From positions 1 to 17,811 of the forward strand of contig CAJTYK010000043.1 in the NCBI GenBank assembly GCA_910584285.1: 17,811 nucleotides of DNA. The letters run 5' to 3'. The notes under the pieces are model-generated. The model was not told where the DNA came from. It worked only from the letters and a program-made list of their open reading frames with translations, and did no database searches. Below, one piece after another: positions 5,783 to 13,708 of this stretch; positions within the stretch are counted from its first letter, which is position 1; the number at the start of each line of letters is the position of its first letter. The stretch comes from an uncultured Oscillospiraceae bacterium. Lineage in GTDB: Bacteria; Bacillota; Clostridia; Oscillospirales; Oscillospiraceae. Both the position numbers and the translations under genes were made by a program.

Positions 5783-6538
5783 TCAATTCTCCCAGCTCTC
5801 TCCAGTGGCGTAGTCGATGGAGATCCCGGGCTGGACATTGTAGACATACACGTTGAAGCAGATCCCTTCCCCCTCGTCCTCCACGGAAAACGCCTCCAGC
5901 TTTACCCCAGAGGCCAGCAGGTTTTTCCCCTCAAACACGGGGGTCACCCGGTAGAGCACGTGGTTCCCCGTCTCCTCCACATAACCGGCCACCATGTTCT
6001 CAAAGGGGAGCATCCCCCCCACGTTCATGTACCGCGTCCCGGTGATCAAGTTCCGCTCGTTGGCGTTCTCCCCCGCCAACTGGTAGCCGATGAGGTGACA
6101 GCGGTTATAGAGGTACTTGCCGTCTACGCAGTCATATTTCACCGTCTGCCAACCGGAGGGCTTCACCTGCCCGATGTCGCCCCTGGGCTCGGTGGGCATG
6201 ATCTCCAGGCAGATGTTGGCGTAGGCTGTACCACACCGGCCCAAATAGTCCAACCTGCTGTAGGTCTCAAAGGGATCCAGCGTCAGATCCTCTGCGTTAA
6301 ACTCCGGCCAGTTGTCGTTGAGCACCACATAGGGATCGCCGGAGTAATCCGGGATCTCCTCCATGGATACTGGCGGCTCCTTGAGCCCCAGCTCCACCAG
6401 CAGATTGTCCAGCGTAAGCGACCCCTTCAAGAACAGCCCCGCCGCGGTGAGCACCACAATCACCGCCAGCGCGATCAGTAAAATCACGATCAGCCGCTCC
6501 CGGGTCAGCCAGGGCCGCCGCTCCGTGCGGGCGCTCAT
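5783..6538 (-). CDS. Membrane-anchored DNA/RNA non-specific endonuclease (EndA-like)
   Basis: This 251-residue protein has one N-terminal membrane anchor (about 16-37, after a basic RTERRPWLTRER stretch), so the nuclease domain probably faces outside. The catalytic segment is YNRCHLIGYQLAG, with likely catalytic His148, followed by ENANERNLITGTRYMNVGGM, with likely metal-binding Asn163. This is the beta-beta-alpha-metal fold of the EndA/NucA type. The usual DRGH reads NRCH here, a variant common in the Firmicutes branch. Roles of relatives include DNA degradation for nutrient use or DNA uptake; which applies here is unknown. ATG 6,538 has a GGAGGG site upstream. It is the last gene of the operon, 55 bases after ligA. 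Confidence 0.87.
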   Translation of the reverse strand: MSARTERRPWLTRERLIVILLIALAVIVVLTAAGLFLKGSLTLDNLLVELGLKEPPVSMEEIPDYSGDPYVVLNDNWPEFNAEDLTLDPFETYSRLDYLGRCGTAYANICLEIMPTEPRGDIGQVKPSGWQTVKYDCVDGKYLYNRCHLIGYQLAGENANERNLITGTRYMNVGGMLPFENMVAGYVEETGNHVLYRVTPVFEGKNLLASGVKLEAFSVEDEGEGICFNVYVYNVQPGISIDYATGESWEN

Positions 6539-6579
6539 CCTCCGCCCTCCCCGGATGGGGTCTCAAAGCTCCTTGTCAT
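6535..6579 (-). CDS. Possible 14-aa leader peptide coupled to the nuclease gene
   Basis: An ATG at 6,579 (minus strand), preceded by GAGGGGG, opens a 14-codon frame, MTRSFETPSGEGGG. Its TGA overlaps the nuclease ATG as ATGA. It could couple translation between ligA and the nuclease. The Gly-rich end may merely reflect the Shine-Dalgarno sequence of the nuclease gene, so it may not be a real gene. Confidence 0.2.
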   Translation of the reverse strand: MTRSFETPSGEGGG

Positions 6580-6593
6580 GGGGCTCCCCCTCT

Positions 6594-8612
6594 CTATTTC
6601 TTCAGCTGCTCCAGCAGGGCATCGGAATCGCCCTCCCGTTCTCCCACTAAAATCAGAAACTGCTCCTCGTCCAGCACAGGCACGCCCAGCTCCTGGGCCT
6701 TGCGCAGCTTGGATCCGGCGGCCTCCCCGGCCACCACGCACCCGGTTTTCTTGGACACCGAGCCGGACACCTTGGCCCCCAGGGCTTCCAGCTTGTCCCC
6801 CGCCTCCTTCCGGGAGCAGGCGGACAGCTCCCCGGTGAGCACGAAGGTGAGCCCCGCCAGCTTGTCCCCTACCGGGGCAGCCTGACTGTCCATATTCACC
6901 CCTGCTTCCTTCAGAGCGGCGATGAGGTGCTGGCTCTGGGGGGCGGCAAACCACTCAGTCAGATAGTTCGCCGTGATTCCGCCCACATCGTTGATGGCGG
7001 TGAGCTCCTCCTCAGTGGCCTGGGCCAGCGCGTCCAGGGAGCCAAACCGGGCGGCCAGAATCTTTCCCGCCTTCTGCCCCACTTGCCGGATACCAAAGGC
7101 AAAGAGCAGCTTGGACAGGTCGTTCTGCTTGGACTTTTCAATGGCAGCCAGCAGGTTGTCCGCCGACTTCTTGCCCATCCGCTCCAGCTTGGCCACCTCG
7201 TCCCGATCCAGCCGGTAGAGATCAGCGGGGGTTTTCACCAGCCCCGCATCCACCAGCGCCTCAACTACCGCAGGGCCCAGGCCCTCAATGTCCATGGCGT
7301 CCCGGCTGGCAAAGTGGGTCAGGTTGCGCAGCAGCTGGGCAGGGCACTCCGCCCCGGTGCAGCGGATATGGGCACCGTCCTCGTCTCGAACCACCGCCGC
7401 GCCGCACACCGGACACACGGTGGGCAGCTGATAGGGCTCGGTTCCCTCGGGCCGCTTTTCCTTCACTACGGACACAATCTCCGGGATAATCTCCCCCGCC
7501 TTCTGCACGATCACCGTGTCCCCGATGCGGATATCCTTCTCCGTGATGAAATCCTGGTTGTGGAGGGTGGCGTTGGTGACGGTGGTGCCCGCCAGCCGGA
7601 CGGGGGCCACCACCGCCTTGGGGGTGAGCACCCCGGTGCGGCCCACCTGTACCACGATGTCCTCCACCACGCTCTCCTTCTGCTCCGGCGGATACTTATA
7701 GGCTGCCGCCCACCGGGGAAATTTGGCCGTCTCGCCCAGTCCATCGCGTTGTGTGAGGGAATTCACCTTTACAACCGCTCCGTCAATGTCGAAGGGGTAC
7801 TTCTCCCGCTGATCCCCCAGCTCAAAGATGGCGGACTGGATCTCCCCCATGTCTCGGAACAGCCGGTAGTCAATCACCTTGAACCGCAGCTCCCGCAGCC
7901 AGTCCAGCGCCGCGCTGTCAGTGGCGAAGGGTTCCCGATCGGTGTACTGAATGTTGAACACCACCATGTCCAGCCCCCGGGCGGCCGCGATTTTCGGGTC
8001 GAGCTGCCGCATGGAGCCGGCGGCGGCGTTTCGGGGGTTGGCCAGCAGGGCCTCCCCCCGCAGCTCCCGCTCCTCGTTGAGCTTCTCGAAGGTTTTCCGT
8101 GGCATATAGACCTCTCCCCGGACAATCAGCGACGAGGGAGCATCATTTAGCTTCATAGGAATGGACTTGATGGTACGCAAATTTTCTGTCACGTCCTCCC
8201 CCACCTGCCCATCCCCCCGAGTGGCTCCCTGGACAAACACCCCGTCCACATACTCCAGCGCCACCGACAGGCCATCTACCTTGGGCTCCAGCAGGTACTC
8301 CGGGCTGTCCGCGCTCTCCCGCACCCGGCGGTCGAAGTCCAGCAGCTCGTCGGGGGAAAACACGTCCTGAAGACTTTGCAGCGGCACCCGATGGGTCACC
8401 TGCTGGAAGCTGTCCAGCGCCTTTCCCCCCACCCGCTGGGTGGGAGAGTCCGGGGTGATCAGCTCCGGGTGGGCCGCCTCCAGCTCCTCCAGCTGCCGCA
8501 GCATCTTGTCATACTCAAAATCGGAGATGGTGGGCGCGTCCAGCACATAATACCGATAATTGTGCTCGTTCAGCGCCCCTCGAAGCTGTTCCGCCTGGGT
8601 TTTATGATCCAT
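6594..8612 (-). CDS. ligA: NAD-dependent DNA ligase
   Basis: LigA seals nicks in duplex DNA in replication and repair, using NAD+ to adenylate itself. The 672-residue length is typical. The Ia domain with HNYRYYVLD lies at the N-terminus. The adenylation site is EPKVDGLSV with Lys111, and TRGDGQVGEDVT and RGEVYMP follow. The OB fold includes GRTGVLTPKAVV. The zinc finger uses Cys400, Cys403, Cys418 and Cys423. Helix-hairpin-helix repeats lie at about 430-580. A C-terminal BRCT domain (about 590-672) contains GLTFVLTGEL. No key residue is missing. The ATG at 8,612 lies one base past the yunB stop, so translation is probably coupled. The usual partner pcrA is not adjacent; here it is in a murD-to-nuclease operon. 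Confidence 0.97.
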   Translation of the reverse strand: MDHKTQAEQLRGALNEHNYRYYVLDAPTISDFEYDKMLRQLEELEAAHPELITPDSPTQRVGGKALDSFQQVTHRVPLQSLQDVFSPDELLDFDRRVRESADSPEYLLEPKVDGLSVALEYVDGVFVQGATRGDGQVGEDVTENLRTIKSIPMKLNDAPSSLIVRGEVYMPRKTFEKLNEERELRGEALLANPRNAAAGSMRQLDPKIAAARGLDMVVFNIQYTDREPFATDSAALDWLRELRFKVIDYRLFRDMGEIQSAIFELGDQREKYPFDIDGAVVKVNSLTQRDGLGETAKFPRWAAAYKYPPEQKESVVEDIVVQVGRTGVLTPKAVVAPVRLAGTTVTNATLHNQDFITEKDIRIGDTVIVQKAGEIIPEIVSVVKEKRPEGTEPYQLPTVCPVCGAAVVRDEDGAHIRCTGAECPAQLLRNLTHFASRDAMDIEGLGPAVVEALVDAGLVKTPADLYRLDRDEVAKLERMGKKSADNLLAAIEKSKQNDLSKLLFAFGIRQVGQKAGKILAARFGSLDALAQATEEELTAINDVGGITANYLTEWFAAPQSQHLIAALKEAGVNMDSQAAPVGDKLAGLTFVLTGELSACSRKEAGDKLEALGAKVSGSVSKKTGCVVAGEAAGSKLRKAQELGVPVLDEEQFLILVGEREGDSDALLEQLKK

Positions 8613-8613
8613 T

Positions 8614-9282
8614 TCAGCCTTCCCCTTTATCCAAATTCAAATAGGTATTGGGCGTCTCGCCCACAATGACTGTCTCCGCCACACAGACGCTGTTGCTCAC
8701 CGACACGGGGAGCACCTCTCCTGGCAGGAACAGCCGCACCGTGGCGCTGACCTCCAGGCAGACCCGGTGCAGGGTCTGGTTCACCCCCGCGGAGGTGAAG
8801 GAATTGGCGTAGTCCGCCGTCACATCCCCCACGGAGTCCACCGACACCCGTACCCGGGGGCCCGCGCCGGACAGCAGGGGCTGACCCGTCAGCGTCCCCA
8901 GAGGCACCCCCAGCGCCTCGCTGTCCAGGGTGCTCAGCTGCTGCGCTACCGCCTCCACCACCTGCCGCTTGAACCGGCTGTTGGCGGCGGTGTTGCTGGT
9001 GATGGAGGTCACCTTCCCCGCCCCGTCCTTTTCCAGGCGCACAAAATCGCCGTAGTCCATGTGGTGTTCCTGGAGGCAGTTGTCCACCGCCGCGGCGATG
9101 GCCTGGGTCATCAAGTTGGTGGCCTGACTGCGCGCCTCCGCCTCCAGCACCGGCCGCAGCCGTCCGTTCAGCGTGTGCAGTAGGAGCCCAACTGCCACCA
9201 GCGCAATCGCCACAGGCAACACCACCGCCAGCGGCCCCTCCTGCCGCAGATAGTATGACAGGTGTTTTAGCTTTACAGGCAT
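8614..9282 (-). CDS. yunB: Sporulation protein YunB
   Basis: This 222-residue protein matches the YunB family, required for normal sporulation in Bacillus subtilis, where it is transcribed in the mother cell under sigma-E. It has a basic N-terminus, one membrane segment at about 19-36, and a conserved body including EARSQATNLMTQAIAAAV, DYGDFVRLEKDGAGKV, VPLGTLTGQPLLSGAGPRV and VNQTLHRVCLEVSATVR. The ATG at 9,282 follows GGAGGTGA (9,287-9,294). It supports a spore-forming host and lies between housekeeping genes with no clear promoter of its own, since the gap upstream is only 47 bases. A sigma-E promoter inside the preceding gene cannot be excluded. Confidence 0.9.
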   Translation of the reverse strand: MPVKLKHLSYYLRQEGPLAVVLPVAIALVAVGLLLHTLNGRLRPVLEAEARSQATNLMTQAIAAAVDNCLQEHHMDYGDFVRLEKDGAGKVTSITSNTAANSRFKRQVVEAVAQQLSTLDSEALGVPLGTLTGQPLLSGAGPRVRVSVDSVGDVTADYANSFTSAGVNQTLHRVCLEVSATVRLFLPGEVLPVSVSNSVCVAETVIVGETPNTYLNLDKGEG

Positions 9283-9329
9283 ACAGTCACCTCCACAGTC
9301 ACTGTATGCAAAAAGCAGCTCGGCCTATG

Positions 9330-10583
9330 TCACTCCCGCAGCAGTTCCTCCGCCGCCAGCATCACGCCGGTCTTGCCCGACTCGTAGGTGAGCCCGCCCT
9401 GCAGGTAGACCGTGTAGGGCTCCCTCATGGGTGCGTCGGCGGACAACTCGATGGACGCCCCCTGTATGAAGGCCCCCGCCGCCATAATGACCTGGCTGTC
9501 GTACCCCGGCATATCCCAGGGCTCCGGAGTGACGTAGGAGTCCACCGGGGCCCCGGACTGGATGCCCTTGCAGAACCGCTTTACCGCCTCCGGGTTCTTT
9601 AGATGGATCATCTGGATGATGTCGTGGCGGATCGCGTCGGACGACGGATCCGCCTCATAGCCCATCAGCTCCATGAGCCGGGCGGCAAACACCGCGGTTT
9701 TCACCGCCTGGGCCACCGTATGGGGGGCCAGAAACAACCCCTGGTACAGCAGACGGTTGTTTCCCAGGGTGGCCCCGCACTCCCGGCCGATCCCCGGGCA
9801 GGTGAGCCGCATGGCGGCCCCCTCGATCAGATCCCGCCGTCCGGCGAGATAGGCCCCGGTGGGTGCCAGCCCGCCGCCAGGGTTTTTGATCAGCGAGCCC
9901 ACCACCAGGTCGGCTCCCACATGGGTGGGCTCCTGTTCCTCCACAAACTCTCCATAGCAGTTATCCACTAAAATGGCGGCATTTGGGTTGCTTTCCCGCA
10001 CAATGGCGCATAGTTCCCCGATCTGCGCCACCGAGAGGGACGCCCGGGTGGCGTACCCCCGGGAGCGCTGGATCAGCACCGCCTTCACCCGGGGATCCCG
10101 CACCGCCTCCGCCAGCCCCGCGGGGTCGGGGGCGTCGTCCACCAGCTCCACCTGCCGGTATTCCACGCCGTAGTCCTTCAGGGAGCCGTGGCCCTTGTCC
10201 ACCGCCCCCACCACCCCCAGCAGGGTGTCGTAGGGCGCGCCCACGGCGGACACCAGCACGTCCCCCGCCTTCAGCGCCCCGAACAGGGCGCAGGCGATGG
10301 CGTGGGTGCCGTTGACAAATTGCAGACGCACCAGCGCGTCCTCCGTGCCGAACAGGTCGGCGTAGATCTCGTCCAGCTTGTCCCGGCCCAGGTCGTCGTA
10401 GCCGTAGCCGGTGGTGCCGGCGAAATAGCTCTCCGCCACCCGGTGCTTCTGAAACGCCGCCAGCACCCGCCGGCTGTTGGCCTGGGCGATGGCGTCAATC
10501 CGGGCAAACTGCCCCACAAGCCCCTGCTCCGCCTGCTGCGCCAGCCTGCTGACGCGATCCGATATCTGTAAAGTTAACTCCAT
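9330..10583 (-). CDS. PLP-dependent methionine gamma-lyase family protein (YnbB / aluminium-resistance family)
   Basis: The 417-residue protein is a fold-type I pyridoxal-phosphate enzyme of the YnbB family, often labelled methionine gamma-lyase or aluminium resistance protein; its true substrate is not settled. Lys233 in GSLIKNPGGGLAPTGAY is the likely cofactor lysine, and Asp207 in ILVDNCYGEF the residue that pairs with the pyridine nitrogen. Other conserved segments are GYGYDDLGRDKLDEIYA, FVNGTHAI, AVLIQRSRGYATR and YVTPEPWDMPGYDSQVIMAAG. Length matches B. subtilis YnbB (about 420). It starts at ATG 10,583, 19 bases after the upstream peptidase gene. Beside three peptidases, a role in amino-acid breakdown is plausible but inferred. 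Confidence 0.88.
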   Translation of the reverse strand: MELTLQISDRVSRLAQQAEQGLVGQFARIDAIAQANSRRVLAAFQKHRVAESYFAGTTGYGYDDLGRDKLDEIYADLFGTEDALVRLQFVNGTHAIACALFGALKAGDVLVSAVGAPYDTLLGVVGAVDKGHGSLKDYGVEYRQVELVDDAPDPAGLAEAVRDPRVKAVLIQRSRGYATRASLSVAQIGELCAIVRESNPNAAILVDNCYGEFVEEQEPTHVGADLVVGSLIKNPGGGLAPTGAYLAGRRDLIEGAAMRLTCPGIGRECGATLGNNRLLYQGLFLAPHTVAQAVKTAVFAARLMELMGYEADPSSDAIRHDIIQMIHLKNPEAVKRFCKGIQSGAPVDSYVTPEPWDMPGYDSQVIMAAGAFIQGASIELSADAPMREPYTVYLQGGLTYESGKTGVMLAAEELLRE

Positions 10584-10602
10584 TTACACATTCTGCCTTT
10601 TC

Positions 10603-11607
10603 TCAAAGTTTATCTGTAAGCTCCTCCATGGCGAAGGCCGCCACCAGCTTGGCGCAGGCCTCCACATCCCCCAGGTCCACCAGCTCCGTGGGCGTGTGGG
10701 TATACCGGCATGGGATGGAAATGCCCCCCGCGTACACGCCGCCCCGGGTACCCTGCATGGGCCCCGCGTCGGTGCCGCCCATCTGGAGCACATCGCGCTG
10801 GGCCGGTATGCCCTGCTCCGCCGCCAGCCCCATCAGCTTTTCCACCAGCTGGGGCTGACAGATCACGGAGCGGTCCATCACCTTCACCGCGGCGCCCTTG
10901 CCGCACAGACTGCTGGCCTCGTGTTCGCTCCCCGGCTCATCGTCCGCGCCGGTGACGTCTACTGCGATGCCGTAGTCCGGGTCGATGGCCCAGGCCGCCG
11001 TCTTGGCCCCCCGTGTGCCCACCTCCTCTTGGACGGAGAACACAAAATACAGGTCGTTGTCCGTCTTTTCCAACCACTCCATCGCCATCAGCAGCACCAG
11101 ACAGGCGATGCGGTCGTCCAGATAGGGGGAGATCACCCGATCCCCCGCCGTCCGGGTGGGGGTGTCATAAACCGCGGTGTCGCCCACCCGCACCAGCTTC
11201 TTGGCCTCCTCCTCATTGGACGCGCCCACGTCGATCAGCAGATCGGACGCCTTCAGCTTGCCCTGCTCCTTGTCGCTCCCCTCGCAGATCAGCCCTTTGG
11301 CGCCGTTCTGGAAGCGCACCGGCGTATACAGCACCTCTCCGGCGCTCACGCCTCCCACCTGCCCCACGTGGACAAACCCCTTCTCGTCGATGTGGGTGGC
11401 CACCAGCCCAATGGAGTCCATGTGGGCGGAGAACATCACCCGGGGGCCGCTCCCCTTCTTATGGCAAATCAGGTTTCCCATCACGTCCCGGGTGATCTCG
11501 TCCACATAGGGCTTCGCCAGCCCCTCAATTACCTGAGAAATCTCGTGCTCACAGCCGGACGGGCCAAAGGCGGACACCAGCCCCTCCAGCGTTTTCAGTA
11601 TATCCAT
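10603..11607 (-). CDS. M42 family metallo-aminopeptidase, copy A
   Basis: A cytosolic, zinc- or cobalt-dependent aminopeptidase of family M42 (TET-type, often named glutamyl aminopeptidase or endoglucanase M), expected to form a dodecamer that trims peptides. In 334 residues the expected metal ligands and base are present: His62 in SAHMDSIG, Asp164 in YLDDR, Glu194 and Glu195 in QEEVGTRG, Asp217 in AVDVTG and His304 in RYTHTP. The GGTDAGPMQGTRGG loop is typical. ATG 11,607 follows AGGAGG with 8-base spacing. It is the third of three tandem M42 genes in transcription order and is clearly diverged from the others. Cleavage specificity cannot be read from the sequence. Confidence 0.93.
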   Translation of the reverse strand: MDILKTLEGLVSAFGPSGCEHEISQVIEGLAKPYVDEITRDVMGNLICHKKGSGPRVMFSAHMDSIGLVATHIDEKGFVHVGQVGGVSAGEVLYTPVRFQNGAKGLICEGSDKEQGKLKASDLLIDVGASNEEEAKKLVRVGDTAVYDTPTRTAGDRVISPYLDDRIACLVLLMAMEWLEKTDNDLYFVFSVQEEVGTRGAKTAAWAIDPDYGIAVDVTGADDEPGSEHEASSLCGKGAAVKVMDRSVICQPQLVEKLMGLAAEQGIPAQRDVLQMGGTDAGPMQGTRGGVYAGGISIPCRYTHTPTELVDLGDVEACAKLVAAFAMEELTDKL

Positions 11608-11634
11608 GTCAAATTCCTCCTATTTTTGGGGCTG

Positions 11635-12657
11635 TCAGCCCTCCGCCACATCCCGGATAAACAGCCGGGCCAGGGCCAGCATCTGTTCCGCGTCTGCTTG
11701 GCTGCACACGCTGTTGGGCGCGTGGAGATAGCGCACCGCCGCCGAAATACCGGCCACCCGCACGCCCGCCTTGGTACGCTGGATCGTCCGGGCGTCGGTA
11801 CCGCCGGACACATAGTGCTTCATCTGCCAGGGCAGGCCGTTCTCCTCCGCCAGAGCCCGCAGCCGCTCAAACAGGGCCCGGTCGTAGATCGCGCCGTTGT
11901 CCATCCAGGCCAGCACCGGGCCCCGCCCCGGCCAGCACACCTGTCGATCCTCCGACAGGGCGGGCACATCGGCGGCGGTGGTGCCCTCCAGCACCAGGGC
12001 AATCTCCGGCGTCACAGAGAAGGCCGCCCCGAAGGCCCCCCGGGTGCCCACCTCCTCCATCACCGTGAAGGCGAAGGTACAGTCCATGGGCAACTCCTCC
12101 TCCAGCAGCTTCACCATCACCGCGCAGCCCACCCGGTCGTCGATGGCCTTGGCCTTGAGCATTCCGTCCCCAAAATCCACCGCGTCGCTGACAAAGGCGG
12201 CAAAGTCCCCCAGCTCCACCTGGGACAGGGCCTCCTCCTTGTCCTTGGCACCGATATCTATATAGAGATCCGCGACCTTGGGCACCTTCTTGCGCTCCTC
12301 GGCGGTGGTCAGGTGGATGGGCTTCAGGCCGATGACCCCGGGGACACGCCCCGGCCCCACCGCCACCTCCTTGCCCAGCAGGATCCGCCGGTCGATGCCG
12401 CCCACGCAGCCGAATTTCAGGAACCCCTCCTTGGTGACCGACTTGACCATCAGCCCCACCTCGTCCATGTGGGCGCACAGCATCAGCCGGTTCCCCGCGG
12501 GCTTTGCTCCCCGCTTGAACACGATCAAGTTCCCCAGCGCGTCCACCCGCACGCTGTCCGCGTGGGGCTCCACCCGCCGGCGGATATAGTCCCGCACCTC
12601 GTCCTCAAAGGAGGACACCCCGGACAGGGCACACAGGGTTTTCAGCGTCTCAATCAT
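11635..12657 (-). CDS. M42 family metallo-aminopeptidase, copy B
   Basis: This 340-residue M42 peptidase is the middle gene of the triplet. Likely ligands are His63 in CAHMDEVG, Asp173 in AIDDRVG, Glu201 and Glu202 in MEEVGTRG, and His312 in RYLHAP. At the position where copies A and C have Asp in VDVT, it has Glu224 in VLEGTTAAD, a known variant within M42 that may alter metal preference or specificity. The C-terminal segment SGGTDARTIQRTKAG is typical. Its ATG (12,657) overlaps the stop of copy C as ATGA, so the two are translationally coupled. The upstream GAGGGGG gives good spacing. Confidence 0.93.
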   Translation of the reverse strand: MIETLKTLCALSGVSSFEDEVRDYIRRRVEPHADSVRVDALGNLIVFKRGAKPAGNRLMLCAHMDEVGLMVKSVTKEGFLKFGCVGGIDRRILLGKEVAVGPGRVPGVIGLKPIHLTTAEERKKVPKVADLYIDIGAKDKEEALSQVELGDFAAFVSDAVDFGDGMLKAKAIDDRVGCAVMVKLLEEELPMDCTFAFTVMEEVGTRGAFGAAFSVTPEIALVLEGTTAADVPALSEDRQVCWPGRGPVLAWMDNGAIYDRALFERLRALAEENGLPWQMKHYVSGGTDARTIQRTKAGVRVAGISAAVRYLHAPNSVCSQADAEQMLALARLFIRDVAEG

Positions 12658-13691
12658 AGCCAGTCCCCCTCTCCCAGTCCGGCGGCAAAGGCGGCCAGCA
12701 GCCGGGCCGTGTCCTCGATGTCAGCCCGCTCCACCGTCTCCACCGGGGTGTGCATATACTTCAGCGGGATGGAAACCACCGCGGTGGCCACCCCCTCGTT
12801 GCAGATCTGCATCCCCCAGCCGTTGGTGCCGCTGCTGCCCTCCATGACCTCCTTCTGGACGGGGATGCTCTCCCGCTCCGCCGCACTCAGCAGGCGGCGC
12901 ACCATCCAGCGGGCGCAGTTGGGCCCGATGCCCACGGCGGGGCCGCCGCCCATCACCATAGCCTCCTCTTTGGAGGTGTCCGGCGTCACCCCGAAGGTCA
13001 CGTCCACCGCCACGCAGCAGTCCGGGGCGATGGCCTGGGTCACCACCTTGGCCCCCATGCCGCCCACCTCCTCCCGGGTGCTGCCCAGGACATAGAGATC
13101 CACGTCCACTTCCCTGCCCTGGAGCAGCTCCGCCGTCCGCAGCAGAGCTTCAAAGCACGCCCGGTCGTCCATGGACTTGGAGCACAACTGCCGCTCCCCC
13201 AGCCGGAGGAAATTCGAGTGGTACACCACGGTTGTGCCCAGGGGAATCCGCCGCTCCGCCTCCTCCTGGCTCAGCCCCACGTCAATAAACAGCTCCTCCA
13301 CCTTTGGGGCCTTCTCCCGATCCTCCGCCGACAGCACGTGGGGCGGCAGGCAGGCTACCACTCCCCGCAGGGGCGGGTCGGCCAGCACCGTCACCTCCCG
13401 GTCGGGCAGCATCCGGGCGTCCACCCCGATGGCGGCAAAACGCAAAAAGCCCTGCTCCATCCCGGTGACGGTAAGCCCCACCTCGTCCAGATGGGCGTCC
13501 AGCAGCAGCTTTTTAGCCCCCGGCTTCCCGCAGCGGCGCACCCCGATCAAATTGCCCAGCCTGTCGATCCAGACCTCGTCCATCAGCGGCTCCAGCAGCG
13601 CCTTGGCCGCCTCCACCGCCGGGTCCTCAAACCCGGAGGGGGCGCCAATGGCGCACAGCCGCTTCAATCTCTGTTCCGTTTCCACGTCCAC
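12654..13691 (-). CDS. M42 family metallo-aminopeptidase, copy C
   Basis: This 345-residue M42 peptidase is the first of the triplet in transcription order. Ligands and base are His67 in DAHLDEVG, Asp175 in SMDDR, Glu207 and Glu208 in TREEVGGMG, Asp230 in AVDVTFG and His314 in YMHTP. The usual GGTDA loop reads SSGTNGWG here, so the substrate pocket differs from copies A and B. The start is GTG: GTG 13,691 is 4 bases from AGGAG, and GTG 13,685 (two codons later) is 10 bases, so either may be used. It follows murD by 17 bases. Some annotations call this subgroup a glucanase, but the metal ligands favour a peptidase. Confidence 0.92.
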   Translation of the reverse strand: MDVETEQRLKRLCAIGAPSGFEDPAVEAAKALLEPLMDEVWIDRLGNLIGVRRCGKPGAKKLLLDAHLDEVGLTVTGMEQGFLRFAAIGVDARMLPDREVTVLADPPLRGVVACLPPHVLSAEDREKAPKVEELFIDVGLSQEEAERRIPLGTTVVYHSNFLRLGERQLCSKSMDDRACFEALLRTAELLQGREVDVDLYVLGSTREEVGGMGAKVVTQAIAPDCCVAVDVTFGVTPDTSKEEAMVMGGGPAVGIGPNCARWMVRRLLSAAERESIPVQKEVMEGSSGTNGWGMQICNEGVATAVVSIPLKYMHTPVETVERADIEDTARLLAAFAAGLGEGDWL

Positions 13692-13708
13692 GTTACTCCT
13701 TTACTCGC

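Noticed and set aside
4227..5786. 519-codon minus-strand frame opposite atoE
   Set aside because: It mirrors atoE exactly, crosses the atoE terminator and has a Gly/His/Gln-rich shadow composition.
10477..13095. 872-codon open frame on the plus strand
   Set aside because: It is antisense to the M42 genes and the lyase, which have complete family motifs. The sequence is His/Pro/Gly/Gln-rich, as expected for the complement of GC-rich codons.
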